NCBI GenBank assembly: GCA_028826165.1
Contig: JAPDFW010000128.1
Span: forward strand, 85,220 to 149,219
Length of the DNA: 64,000 bases
Direction: 5' to 3'
DNA from: Anaeramoeba ignava
Taxonomy: Eukaryota > Metamonada > Anaeramoebidae
Positions 43,676 to 55,148 of the stretch are shown in pieces (within the stretch, counting starts at the first letter, position 1; each line of letters begins with the position of its first letter). A program made the translations under genes and the position numbers. The notes under the pieces are model-generated. The model was not told the DNA's origin, made no database searches, and saw only the letters and a list, made by a program, of their open reading frames with translations.

Positions 43676-44791
43676 ATGGAAAACGAAATTCCATCAATTG
43701 TAATTGATAATGGAACTTTTTCAATTAAATCAGGAATTTCAGGAGATGATCATCCCAAAAAAATTTTTCATTCAATAGTTGGAAGACCAAAAACAAACAA
43801 TGAAATGATCAAGTTCCGAAACAAAGAATATATTGGTGATGAAGCACAATCACAAAGAGAAGTATTATCGTTATCATATCCAATCAAAAGAAGAATAATT
43901 AGGAATTGGGATGATATGGAAAAGATTTGGAATTATACCTTTTTTAATCAATTAAGAATTCCTCCTGAAGAACACGCAATTTTATTAACTGAGCATCCCT
44001 TGAATCCAAAAGAAAACCGAGAAAAAACAACCCAAATTATGTTTGAAATATTTAACACTCCAGCTTTTTATATTATCAATCAGGGAACATTATCACAATA
44101 TGCTTCAGGAAGAAATACAGGATTTATTGTTGATTTCGGACATGAAGAAATCTTTTTTGCTCCTAATTATAGTGGCACAATTCTTCCCCATTTGGTCACA
44201 ACTTTGGAACTTGGAGGAAAGGATTTAACTGATTATTTAATGAAAATATTGAATGAAAAAGAAATCCAATTTCAAATTTCCGAAACAGAAATTGTTAGAG
44301 ATATTAAGGAAAAATTGAGTTATGTTGCTGATGATTTTAATCAAGAAATGAATAAAGAAGAAAAATTAATCCAAAAAAATTATGAACTGCCTGATGGAAA
44401 AATTATGACATTTGGGAATGAATTATTTAAGTGTCTTGAACCTTTGTTCCATCCTTCTCTTATTGGATTAGAAAAACCAGGAATATCTGAAATAATTTTT
44501 AATACTATTAAAAGATCTGATAATGATATTCAAAAAGATTTTTCTGCTAATATTATTTTATCAGGAGCTTCCTCAAATTTTCCTGGGATTGCAAATCGAC
44601 TTCAGAAAGAAGTTTCCCAATTATCTTCCTCTGTAATGAGGTTCAAAGTGATTCCACCACCTGAAAGAGAATATTCAGTTTGGATTGGAGGATCTATTTT
44701 AAGTTCATTATCTACTTTTGAAAATATGTGGATTTCTAAAGAAGAATATCAAGAAAATGGCGCATCTATTGTTCATAAGAAGTGTTTTTAA
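43676..44791 (+). CDS. Divergent actin-like protein
   Basis: Single exon, 371 residues, actin length. Actin features: N-terminal DNGTFSIKSG loop, YASGRNTGFIVDFG, TEIVRDIKEKLSYVA, and a C-terminus with YSVWIGGSILSSLSTFENMWISKEEY ending in KKCF. The second phosphate loop is altered. Where actin has DSGDGVTH, this protein has DFGHEEIF, so the Asp, Gly and His corresponding to actin D157, G158 and H161 are His, Glu and Phe. It is probably an actin-related protein with weak or no ATP hydrolysis. No match to a named ARP class was recognised. Confidence 0.88.
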   Translation: MENEIPSIVIDNGTFSIKSGISGDDHPKKIFHSIVGRPKTNNEMIKFRNKEYIGDEAQSQREVLSLSYPIKRRIIRNWDDMEKIWNYTFFNQLRIPPEEHAILLTEHPLNPKENREKTTQIMFEIFNTPAFYIINQGTLSQYASGRNTGFIVDFGHEEIFFAPNYSGTILPHLVTTLELGGKDLTDYLMKILNEKEIQFQISETEIVRDIKEKLSYVADDFNQEMNKEEKLIQKNYELPDGKIMTFGNELFKCLEPLFHPSLIGLEKPGISEIIFNTIKRSDNDIQKDFSANIILSGASSNFPGIANRLQKEVSQLSSSVMRFKVIPPPEREYSVWIGGSILSSLSTFENMWISKEEYQENGASIVHKKCF

Positions 44792-45005
44792 AAAAGATTA
44801 ATTAGGGGAAAGTTAACTTTTTTCTTTTGAATTTTTGAATTTTTTTGATTTAAATAAAAAATTACTAAAAAAAAATAAAAATTAGTAATTATGATGAATC
44901 AAACAATATATAAGAAGTGAAATGGGAAGTAAAAAAAAAATAATTCATTTTTCTCTTTTTATTTTTTTATTTTTTTATTTTTTTATTTCAATTTTCAATT
45001 TAAAA

Positions 45006-47222
45006 ATGTGTGGAAGAACAGCACATACTTTAACAAGAGAACAATTAATCCAAAGATTTCAATCTTCTCAATTTCTTCAAGGAGAAAGACATTCACCAAG
45101 TTATAATGCTTCACCAAGAGATTTTTTACCAATATTATTTAACCCAACTACAATGAATATAAGATCAAATCAAAATTTAAATGAAAATCCAAATCAAAAT
45201 TTAAATGAAAATTTAAATCAAAATTCAAATGAAAATCCAAATCAAAATTTAAATGAAAATTCAAATGAAAATTTAAATCAAAATCCAAATCAAAATTTAA
45301 ATGAAAATTTAAACCAAAATCCAAATGAAAATTTAAATCAAAATTCAAATCAAAATTCAAACCAAAATCCAAATGAAAATTTAAATCAAAATCCAAATCA
45401 AAATTCAAACCAAAATCCAAATGAAAATTTAAATCAAAATCCAAATCAAAATCCAAATGAAAATTTAAATGAAAATCCAAATCAAAATCCAAATCAAAAT
45501 TTAAATGAAAATTTAAATGAAAATTTAAACCAAAATTCAAACCAAATTAAAGATGAAAAACCAAAATTATTAAATGTTAAAAAACAATCTTCACAAGTTT
45601 TACAAGATCAACAATCTCAAAATTCTCAACAAATTAATAAAAATCGTATTTTTTCTTCAATGAGATGGGGATTTGAAGGTTCATTTCAAAACCTTATAAT
45701 TAATTGTAGATCTGAAACAATGACTGAAAAATTTACTTTTAGAAATTTATATCAACATAATAGATGTATTATTGTTGTTGATGGATATTATGAATGGGAA
45801 AAAAAAGGAAAACGTAAAATTCCTAATTTTATTAAAAGCAAAAATAGTGATGTCTTATTAATTGCTGGACTTTATTCATCAGAAACAGATTCATTATTTA
45901 ATTTTGTAGTAATAACAACAAAAGCATCTCTTAGACTTAAACATATTCATGATAGAATGCCTGTATTACTTGATGAGGAAAATATTGATTTATGGCTTGA
46001 TCCAAATTATGATATTCAAAGTGATCCAAAAGGATTATTATCACCTTTAGATATTCCTCTTGAATATTATCAAGTTTCAACTCATGTTAATAATATTATT
46101 AATAAAGATAAGAAATGTATTGAACCTGTAAAATCAAATATCAAACCTTTATCAAGTTATTTTCAAATTGCGACAAAAAAGGAACAAAAACTCAATGAAG
46201 ATCAAAATCAAAATCAAAATCTAAATCAATTAAATCAAAATCAAAATCAAAACCAATTAAATCAAAATCAATTAAATCAAAATCAAAATCAAAATCAAAA
46301 TCAATTAAATCAAAATCAAAATCAAAATCAAAATCAAAATCAAAATCAATTAAATCAAAATCAAAATCAAAATCAAAATCAAAATCAAAATCAAAATCAA
46401 AATCAAAATCAATTAAATCAAAATCAAAATAAATTAAATCAAAATCAAAATCAAAATCAAAATCAAAATCAAAATCAAAATAATAATGAACAACTTGAAC
46501 AAAAATCTAAATTATCAACAGAAAATCAAAAATCAAAAACTTCAATAATTGATTCTTCAGAAATTCCTCATCAAAATTTACAACTTACTCACAAATCAAT
46601 AAAAGAAAAAGGCATTAGTCAAAATTTAATAACTCAAAAAATCTCTGTTAATAATATTGTAGTTAGAATTGAACAAAACCAATTATCAAAACCTAAAAAA
46701 TTTTTTAATCAATTTTCTGAATTTCCAATCCTTTCATCATTACCAAATTCACCAAAAAAAGAAACAAATTCAAAAACAAATAATTTAAATCCAGATACCA
46801 ATTATCAAAATTTAAAATTTAAATCAAGTCATTCTTTAGACTCAATTCCTTTTGCAATAAATCAAAAACAAAATCCAAACGTTACAAATTTAAAAAATCT
46901 TAAAAATCAAGTTTTATCAAATCCTATTCAAAAACCAAATTATGAAAATGCACAAAATTATTCAATGACTGAATTTATGTCACAAAATAAAAAACCAAAT
47001 CCTTTTTTGAATTATCTAAGAACTCAATCCAAAAGCAATGAAACTATTATCAATCCAAATCAAAATCCAAATCAAAATTTTAATAATAATCAAAATTATA
47101 AACCTTTTGAACATTTTAAATTTAAAAAATTTAATCAATTACATGAAAAAAGAAAACCAAATTCAGATTTAAATTCTTTTCAATATTCTTTATATGAAAA
47201 AGAAAGAAGAAAAATTATTTAA
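45006..47222 (+). CDS. HMCES: HMCES/SRAP-domain protein with large Asn-rich insertions
   Basis: About 738 residues from MCGR at 45006. The frame extends upstream, but catalytic Cys2 must follow the initiator Met, which fixes this start. SRAP proteins crosslink to abasic sites in single-stranded DNA through Cys2. Further SRAP blocks: PSYNASPRDFLPI, then after an Asn-Leu/Gln/Glu/Pro tract (about residues 55-180) MRWGFEG, INCRSETM, RCIIVVDGYYEW (active-site Glu) and RMPVLL. The core ends near residue 380. The remainder contains a second long Asn-Gln-Leu tract (46200-46490) and Ser/Asn-rich sequence. The first insertion interrupts the catalytic domain in a surface-loop position. Confidence 0.93.
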   Translation: MCGRTAHTLTREQLIQRFQSSQFLQGERHSPSYNASPRDFLPILFNPTTMNIRSNQNLNENPNQNLNENLNQNSNENPNQNLNENSNENLNQNPNQNLNENLNQNPNENLNQNSNQNSNQNPNENLNQNPNQNSNQNPNENLNQNPNQNPNENLNENPNQNPNQNLNENLNENLNQNSNQIKDEKPKLLNVKKQSSQVLQDQQSQNSQQINKNRIFSSMRWGFEGSFQNLIINCRSETMTEKFTFRNLYQHNRCIIVVDGYYEWEKKGKRKIPNFIKSKNSDVLLIAGLYSSETDSLFNFVVITTKASLRLKHIHDRMPVLLDEENIDLWLDPNYDIQSDPKGLLSPLDIPLEYYQVSTHVNNIINKDKKCIEPVKSNIKPLSSYFQIATKKEQKLNEDQNQNQNLNQLNQNQNQNQLNQNQLNQNQNQNQNQLNQNQNQNQNQNQNQLNQNQNQNQNQNQNQNQNQNQLNQNQNKLNQNQNQNQNQNQNQNNNEQLEQKSKLSTENQKSKTSIIDSSEIPHQNLQLTHKSIKEKGISQNLITQKISVNNIVVRIEQNQLSKPKKFFNQFSEFPILSSLPNSPKKETNSKTNNLNPDTNYQNLKFKSSHSLDSIPFAINQKQNPNVTNLKNLKNQVLSNPIQKPNYENAQNYSMTEFMSQNKKPNPFLNYLRTQSKSNETIINPNQNPNQNFNNNQNYKPFEHFKFKKFNQLHEKRKPNSDLNSFQYSLYEKERRKII

Positions 47223-47557
47223 AATCGGAAAAAAAAAATTAACTTTTAATTTTAAATTTTTTCATTTTTTCATTTTTTTCATTTTTTTTTTGTTAAATAA
47301 AAATATAAAAAAAAAGAATAATAATAAAAAAATTTTATTTAAAATAATTAATAATAATTAAAAGCTCTTTAGATACCTGTTTGATTAATAAGTTAAATTT
47401 CAAACGGACAGATACAGAGCTGAGATTTATATTTTATTATTTTTTATTTTTTAATTTTTATTTTTTTTAAATAAAAAATTTTTTTTCATTTTTTTTCATT
47501 TTTTTCCATTTTTCTTTCTCTTTTTTTTATTATTATTATTATTATTCATTATTCATT
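47223..47557. other. Intergenic region between HMCES and Raptor
   Basis: A/T runs, the hairpin element at 47363-47421 and TTTTTCATTTTTT motifs at both ends. No coding frame seen. Confidence 0.7.
47363..47421. ncRNA. Candidate hairpin element
   Basis: Outer stem AGCTCT/AGAGCT, inner stem CTGTTTGA/TCAAACGG (one G-U), and an internal loop in which both strands carry AGATAC. It is the only G/C-containing island in the intergenic region. It could be a structured RNA, a 3'-UTR element of the HMCES gene or a palindromic regulatory site. The SECIS quartet was sought and not found. Confidence 0.3.
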
Positions 47558-50500
47558 ATGAGTCAAAATAATTTTACTTCTAATTCTTTAAATTCAAATG
47601 AAATAAAAAATAATTCAAATTCAAATTCAGATTTAAATAAAAATGAAAATAAAAATGAAAATCAAAATCAAAATGAAAATAATGAAAATGAAAATTCTCA
47701 ACCAAAAGTTTATTTAGAAAATAAAATTGAAATGAAACAAAACAATAAATTTTTAGAAGAAATGAAAGAAGTTTCACATGAAAGTTGGAAAATACAAAGC
47801 AGAGTAAATTGAAAGAAAAAATTGAATTTAAGAATTTAAAAATTAAAAATTAAAAATTAAAAATATTTAAAAGAAAAAAACAAAAAGTGCCATTTTGAAT
47901 TTATGTTTAAATATTGGAGTTGATCCTCCTGATGTTGAAAAACCTGATCCTTGTTCAATTCTTGAATGTTGGATAAATCCACTTTCTTTAAATGAACAAA
48001 AAGCACTTTCTGCAATTGGTGATACACTTGAAGAACAATATAAAAGATGGCAATCTAAAGTATAATAATTTAAAAATTATTTATAAAATTAAAATTAAAA
48101 ATTAAAATTAAAATTAAAATTAAAATTAAAATTAAAATTAAAATTCATTTATAAAATTAAAATTAAAATTATTTATAAAATTAAAATTAAAATTAAAATT
48201 AAAATTAAAATTAAAATTAAAAATCAAAATTAAAATTAAAATTAAAATTAAAATCAAAATTAAAATTAAAAATTAAAATTAAATTTAAAATTAAAATCAA
48301 AATTAAAATTATTTATAAAATTATTTATAAAATTAAAATTAAAATTAAAATTCATTTATAAAATTAAAATTAAAATTAAAATTAAAATTAAAATTAAAAT
48401 CAAAATTAAAATTAAAATTAAAATTAAAATTAAAATTAAAATTAAAATTAAAATTAAAATTAAAATTAAAATTAAAATTAAAATTAAAATTAAAATTAAT
48501 ATTAAAAGATTCGATATGAACAATTACTTGATCCATCAGTAGATAACCTTAAAAAAGCATGTATTCAACATCAAAGATTATCCCAAAACGAAAGAATATT
48601 ATTTCATTTCAATGGACATGGAGTACCAAAACCAACAAAAAATCGAGAATTATGGTTTTTCAATCAAAATTACACACAATATATACCAGTATCAATATAC
48701 GAAATATTAACATGGCTTGGGAACTCAGCAATTTTAGTATTAGATTGTGCAAAAGCAGACTTACTTGCACCAGCATTTTTATCAAAAGAAAACACAATTT
48801 TAAATTCAGTTAATAGTGAAGAAGAAAAAGATTACATTTTACTAGCACCATGTCAAAAAAAGCAAGATTTACCAACAAATCCAAGATTCCCAGCTGATCT
48901 ATTCACAAGTTGTTTAACAACACCAATTAAAACCTCACTTCTTTGGCATACTCACTCAAATATCTATTCAAAAACTTTATTGAACAACATTCATGTCGAA
49001 GATCTTGATAAAATTCCTGGACGTTTGATGGAAAGACACTCCCCATTGGGTGAGCTCAACTGGATATTCACATCAATAACTGACATGATAGCTTGGAGTT
49101 CTTTTTCAAATCGTTTATTCAAAAAGTTATATCGAGAGGATCTTCTAGTTGCAGCAATTTTTCGGAATTTTTTACTTGCAGAAAGAATCATGAAATCAAT
49201 GAATTGCACACCATTTTCTATTCCGCAGCTTCCCTCCACAGATCAACATCCGTTGTGGAAAACCTGGGATCTTGCTGTTGATATCTGCATATCTCAGCTA
49301 CCTGAATTCCTGTCAGATTCTTCATATGTTTTTAAATCAAGTACTTTTTTTAGAGATAATGTTATTGGTTTTGAAAATTGGCTTCTTTCAGGTACTCAAG
49401 CTAAATATGGTGTAGATCTTCTCCCAATTCTATTACAATTACTTCTTAGTCAAAGCTATAGAAAACATGCTCTTCATTTAATTGCTAAATTTATGGATCT
49501 TGGTTCTTGGGCTGTTCATAAAGCTTTGACTGTTGGTATTTTTCCTTATATGCTTATGCTTCTTTCTACTCATGAATTGGAAATGAAATTGATTTTGGTT
49601 TCAATTTGGGGAAAGATTTTACTTTTTGATAAAGTACAAATCAAACAAAATTTAATTAAAATTCAAATTAAAATTAAAATTCATTTCGAAATTAAAATTA
49701 AAATTAAAATTCATTTCGAAATTAAAATTCATTTCGAAATTAAAATTAAAATTAAAATCCAAATTAAAATTAAAATTAAAATTAAAATTATAATTAAAAA
49801 TTAAAATTAAAATTAAAATTAAAATTCATTTCGAAATTAAAATTAAAATTAAAATTAAAATTTATAATCAAAATTAAAATTAAAATTAAAATCAAATTTA
49901 AAATCAAAAATTAAAATTAAAATTAAAATTAAAATTAAAATTAAAATTAAAATTAAAATTCATTTTAAAATTAAAATCCAAATTAAAATTTTAAAATTAA
50001 AATGAAAATTAAAATTAAAATTAAAATTAAAATTCAAAATTTATTTGAAAATTTATTTGAAAATTTATTTGAAAATTCATTTGAAAATTAATTGTTAAAA
50101 GTCTTGCCAAGCTGATATTGTAAAAGAAAAAAGTTATATACATTTTATAGACTTATTAGCTTCTTCTGAAATTTCACATGATCATGAATCTGCTGCTGCT
50201 TTCGTTCTTTCTTTAATTCTAGATCATTCTCATGAAGCACAAATAGGTTGTTTAAATTCAAATTTACTTCCAATTTGTTTATCAAAATTGGGAGAAAAAT
50301 CAGAATCTCGAAAATGGTCTTGTTTATGTTTATCAAAATTATTAGAAGGATTTGAAGAAGCAAAAAAACAAGCAGTTGCAGCAGGAATTTCAGATAAATT
50401 ATTCAAATTACTTAAAGATCCAAATCCAATTATTAGAGCTTGTGTAATTTATGGATTATCAAATACAATTAGTGAAAATAATGATCAAGAATCAAGAAAT

Positions 50501-53200
50501 TCAGAAGAATTTAGTATTAGTATTTCATTACTAGGAACAGCAAATGATGGAAGCCCTATTGTTAGAAGAGAATTACTTGTTTTTTTATCAAAATTAATTT
50601 GTCTTCATGAAGGTTGAAATTTGATTTTGATTTCAATTTAAAATATTTTAATTTTAATTTTAATTTTAATTTTAAATAATTTCATTTTAAATAGAAAAAG
50701 TTCAAAAAGTTGCTATGGATATAGATGAAGAATTATCACAATTTAAAACTGAATCTATTGAAGATGAAAACTCAGATCATCATTCTGCAATATTTTCAAT
50801 GTGGTGGAACACTTTAATGCAATTTAGTTCAGATCCTTATGATGAAATCAAAGAATTAGCAGATGATTTTATTAATAAATTAAGAAATCATTGGAAACCA
50901 ATTGAATATATTGATTCAGAAGAAACAGAAAATTCAACATTAAAAAAACAAAAACAAAAACAAACAAGAAAAGGATCATTGAATAAAAATCACAATAGCG
51001 CACTCGGTTTATTAAGAAATCGAAGTGATAAATCCTTATTCGCTGAAGCTGTTGATACCAAAAAACATTCCAAAAGCTTTGCTTTCTCAAATTCACCAAC
51101 TAAAAATAAAATGGCTACACATAAAATATTAAAAGGAATTCAGGATCAAACAATGGAAATGGAAAGTTGTCCATTAAATAAAAATGAAAGCGATGTTTCA
51201 AATTTAAAACCAAGAGGAAGCTCAAAAAACCTTCAAAAAGAATCAAGAAGTAAAATCAGTCAGGAAACAAAAGAAACCGAAAAGGAAGAAAAAATGGTTC
51301 CTTTACAATCAACTCTATTTGATTTGTGTGTTGATTCTTATTCTCCTCCTGAAGATTTTCAAGCAAATAACTCGGTTTCAATCTCAATTTCCATGTCTTT
51401 TCCAATATCTTCGCAAATCTCAGAATCAAACAATCAGCACAAAGCATGGAGAATAAGAGAAATTGAAAAAACAAAAAGATCAATGATCCAAAATGTCAAA
51501 GAATCATCAATCCAAAAAGCAAAAATCCAACTCAACGATCAACGCGCAGTTATTGATAACCAAACAGCAAAGGTTACCTCAGTTGTTTTCCATCCATATG
51601 AATCAATGCTTGTTTGTTCCGATGGTGAAGATGAAATTTTTGTTTGGGATTGGGTCGAAAATTCAGGCAAATTACTTCATCATTTCCATAACGGAAATTC
51701 GGGACAATCAAGAATTTCTTATTTGTCTTTAATGAATGAATTGACTGCAAATCCTTATGTTATTTCTGGAACAACAAACGGAGTCGTGAAAATTTGGAAG
51801 AATTGCTTTATTCAAAACCAAAACAAGAATGAAAATGAAAATGAAAATGAAAATGAGAATTATAATCATCACGAAAAAAATGAAAACCAAAATGAAAATG
51901 AAAATGAAAACCAAAATGAAAATCAAAATCAAGAAATTTTAAATCAAGATATTAACAAATCAAAAGAAAAACCCAGTTTAGTAACAGCATGGGCAATGTT
52001 CCCATCATTTGAGAACAAAGGAAACATTGCAGATTCCAATTCTGTTTTTGATTGGAATCCAAATAATGGAATTGTATCAGGATTTGGAGCAAATCGCATG
52101 ATTCGACTTTGGAATGTTGAAACAGAAAATCAACTACAAACTTTGCCAACAAATAGCGAACGTGGTTTAAGTTGTTTGAATCACGATCCAAAAAATTCTA
52201 ATATTCTATTTGGTGGATCTTATAATGGAAAACTTTTAGTTTATGATATTCGTGTAAAACCTGCTATGTCTCTTGTTCAATGTTTAACTGAGCATAAGAA
52301 TCAAATTATTAATTTTAAAAAGCAATTTGATTCAGAAGAAGTTTTGATTTCTGGTTCTGTTCAAGGTGATGTTAAGTTTTGGGATTTGCGAAAGCCTTAT
52401 GCTTTAAAAACATTAACACCTTATCAAGGTTTGATGACTGCACTTGAGATACATGATTATTGTCCTTTAATTGCTTGGTAATTTTGAATTGATATTTTAA
52501 TATTTAATTTAATATTTATTTTAATATTTAATTTAATATTTATTTTAATATTAATTTTAATATTTATTTTAATATTTAATATTTAATTTAATATTTATTT
52601 TAATATTAATTTTAATATTTATTTTAATATTTATTTTAATATTTATTTTAATATTTATTTTAATATTTATTTTAATATTTATTTTAATATTTATTTTAAT
52701 ATTTATTTTAATATTTATTTTAATATTTATTTTAATATTTAATTTAATATTTATTTTGGAATATTTATTTTAATATTTAATTTAATATTTATTTTGGAAT
52801 ATTTATTTTAATACTTAATTTAATATTTATTTTAATATTTATTTTAATATTTATTTTAATATTTATTTTAATATTTAATTTAATATTTAATTTAATATTT
52901 ATTTTGGAATATTTATTTTAATACTTAATTTAATATTTATTTTAATATTTATTTTAATATTTATTTAGTGGTTCTAATATTTATTTAGTGGTTCATTTTA
53001 ATAATCATTCTAATAATCATTCTGTAAAGATTTTTAATACAAATGGAGATTTATTGAATATTATTGGATATTATGATTCTTTTATTGTTCAAAAACTTGG
53101 AATGGTTCATGCAGTTTCATTTCATCCATATCAAATTTATTTAGCAGCAACAGCAGATTCATTAATTTCTGTTTTTATTCCATCATATTTAAAAAATTAA
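47558..53200 (+). CDS. RPTOR: Raptor, regulatory subunit of TORC1
   Basis: Six exons, 47558-47803, 47874-48059, 48509-49633, 50102-50612, 50695-52477 and 52969-53200, join in frame to give 1,360 residues (human Raptor is 1,335). The N-terminal caspase-like domain has LNLCLNIGVDPPDVEKPDPC, LFHFNGHGVPKPT and LVLDCAKADLLAPAF (the His and Cys of the caspase-like dyad). Then come FTSCLTTPIK, an armadillo/HEAT region and a C-terminal WD40 propeller starting VVFHPYESMLVCSDGEDEI, with an Asn-Glu-Gln insert at about 51810-51950. The last exon closes the final blade. Raptor recruits substrates carrying TOS motifs to TOR and docks TORC1 on lysosomes. Three introns are hexamer or related repeat arrays; the other two are 70 and 82 bp. 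The last intron ends in two tandem acceptors. Confidence 0.96.
48060..48508. repeat. (AAAATT)n array in Raptor intron 2
   Basis: AAAATT hexamers with TTTATAAA interruptions, bounded by a GTATAA donor and TTAAAAG acceptor. Confidence 0.95.
49640..50095. repeat. (AAAATT)n array in Raptor intron 3
   Basis: AAAATT hexamers with CATTTCGAAATT and TTATTTGAAAAT variants. The exon frame runs on into the array for about 55 codons, which mimics coding sequence. Confidence 0.95.
52482..52968. repeat. (TATTTTAATATT)n-type array in Raptor intron 5
   Basis: ATTTATTTTAAT words with a higher-order pattern including TTGGAATATTTATTTT, ending at tandem TTTAG acceptors. Confidence 0.93.
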
Positions 53201-53349
53201 AATAAAAAACAAGAGAAATTTCAATTTTAAATGTTTTTTTTAATTTTAATTTCAATTTCAAATGTTTTTTTTTTTTGACTTTTCCAATTTTTTAATTTTT
53301 CATTTTTTCATTTTTCATTTTTCTAATTCCATTTAAAATAGAAAAAAAA

Positions 53350-55148
53350 ATGAAACAAAATTTGCTAATTTACATAATAGGATTTCTATTTCTATTTCAA
53401 TTAATTCACACACATCCAAAAGTAATAATAAACAACATAACAGCAGAAGAAATCTACAGCAAAACAGAAACAGAAATAGGAGGATTTCGAAGCTACAGTG
53501 GATACATTACAACAAACGAATCATCAGGAGCAAATATGTTCTTTATCTTTGTTCCATCAATGGATGAATCTGCTCCTGTTGAATTGATAATTGCTGGTGG
53601 ACCAGGATGCGCATCTGAACCTAGTCTCTTTTTGACAATTGGTCCTACAATCCTTCAATCTGATGGATCTTTTATTCCAAATCGTTATCCTTGGACTGAT
53701 ATGCTTAATTTGCTTTATATTGATAATCCTGTTGGTGCTGGTTATTCTTATATTGATGATCCTGATGGTAATCCTATTAATGAAACTTTGGTTGCTCAAC
53801 AACTCTATAATGCTTTGTCTGTCTTCTTTGATAAGTTTCAGATTTATAAAAATAATGATTTTTATATTTATGGTGCTAGTTATTGTGGAAAATATATTCC
53901 TGCTATTGGTTATAAGATTATGCAAGAGAATTTTGTAATTCCTTTAAAAGGAGTTGTTATTGGTAATATTAATTTAAATATCAATTTAAATATCAATTTA
54001 AATATTAATTTAAATATTAATTTAAATATAAATTTATATATTAATTTAAATATTAATTTAAATATTAATTTAAATATTAATTTAAATATTAATTTAAATA
54101 TTAATTTATATATTTTATTTAAATATTAATTTAAATATTAATTTAAATATCAATTTATATATCAATTTAAATATTAATTTATATATTTTATTTAAATATT
54201 AATTTAAATATTAATTTAAATATCAATTTATATATCAATTTAAATATTGATTTTTATTTTTAATTTATATATTAGGTGATGGATTAACAGATCCTTATAG
54301 TCAAATGAATTATTCATATTATGCATATGCAACTGGATTAATTGGAGTTAATGAATATCCAACAATTTATGCAAGAGAACTTGAATGTAAAAGTTTAATG
54401 CAAAATGAAAGTTGGTACAACGCAACAACTTGCATGATTTCTATTTGGCAAGATGTTGTTAACATGTCAGGAAATGTGAGTTTGTATGATATAAGAGTAT
54501 ATGGAGAGTATAATATGTCAGTTCTAAACGATTTTATGGAATCAAATTCAACAAAAGAAGCTTTTGGAGTTGATCCTAATACAACTTGGTATAATTGTAA
54601 TGGACCTCCAATTCATTACCTATATGAAGATATGTCTAAATCAGTTAAACCAGAATTTGAAGCTCTTTTGGCTAATGGAACTAAAATTTTATTATTTACT
54701 GGTCAATATGATTTAATAATTGATTTAATGTCAACTCTTGGTTTATTAAATGCTACTAATTGGGAATATATGAATGATTTTAATAACTCAACTCGAATTA
54801 TTTGGAAAGTTGATGGAAAAGTTGCTGGATATACTAAAAATTATAAGAATCTTTGGTATATTACACTTATTGGTGCTGGACATGGAGGGTAATTTTAACA
54901 ATTAAAAATTAAACAATTTAAAAATTCAAAATTAAACAATTAATTCTTTTTTCTTTTAAAACAAAATAGAGTTGTAAAATTTTTTTTAATTTTAAAAAAA
55001 AAAACAAAGAAAATAATTATCAAATTTATATTCTTTTTTAAATTTATTTTATTATAATAAATATAAATAATAATAATAATAGATTGATCAACCCGAAAAT
55101 ACATATGATTTAATGTATCGTTTCATTAACGATCTTCCTTTCGATTAA
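53350..55148 (+). CDS. S10 serine carboxypeptidase-like protein, copy 1
   Basis: Exons 53350-53962, 54276-54888, a 4-nt exon 54970-54973 and 55083-55148 give 431 residues in frame. N-terminal signal peptide (hydrophobic residues 5-20), so secreted or lysosomal. S10 blocks: GGPGCAS, IDNPVGAGYSY, nucleophile motif YGASYCGKY (Ser177), IGDGLTDP across intron 1, LFTGQYDLI (Asp) and GAGHGG (His), then IDQPENTYDLMYRFI. Several Asn-X-Ser/Thr glycosylation sites. The residues that bind the substrate carboxylate in yeast CPY are changed: WLN before GGPG is absent, and GES is GAS. Specificity may therefore not be classical carboxypeptidase. Without the 4-nt exon the conserved DQPE tail is out of frame. 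Confidence 0.88.
53963..54275. repeat. ATTTAAATATTAATTT repeats in intron 1 of S10 copy 1
   Basis: About 310 bp of AATTTAAATATT words. The matching intron of copy 2 is 619 bp. Confidence 0.92.
54970..54973 (+). other. Putative 4-nt micro-exon (copy 1)
   Basis: AGTT flanked by AAAATAG on the left and GTAAAATT on the right. It supplies the Val of GHGGV-IDQP and restores phase between exons ending at 54888 and starting at 55083. Confidence 0.6.

Noticed and set aside
47363-47421. SECIS element
   Set aside because: No ATGA/GA quartet and no AA apical loop; no UGA-interrupted gene nearby.
49634-49804. Extension of the Raptor exon through the Ile-Lys repeat to 49804
   Set aside because: A GTACAA donor at 49634 joins in phase to 50102, where family sequence resumes. 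The extension is array only.
53557-53938. Overlapping ORFs on both strands inside S10 exon 1 (also 56187-56486)
   Set aside because: Frame shadows of a conserved coding exon; no family features of their own.
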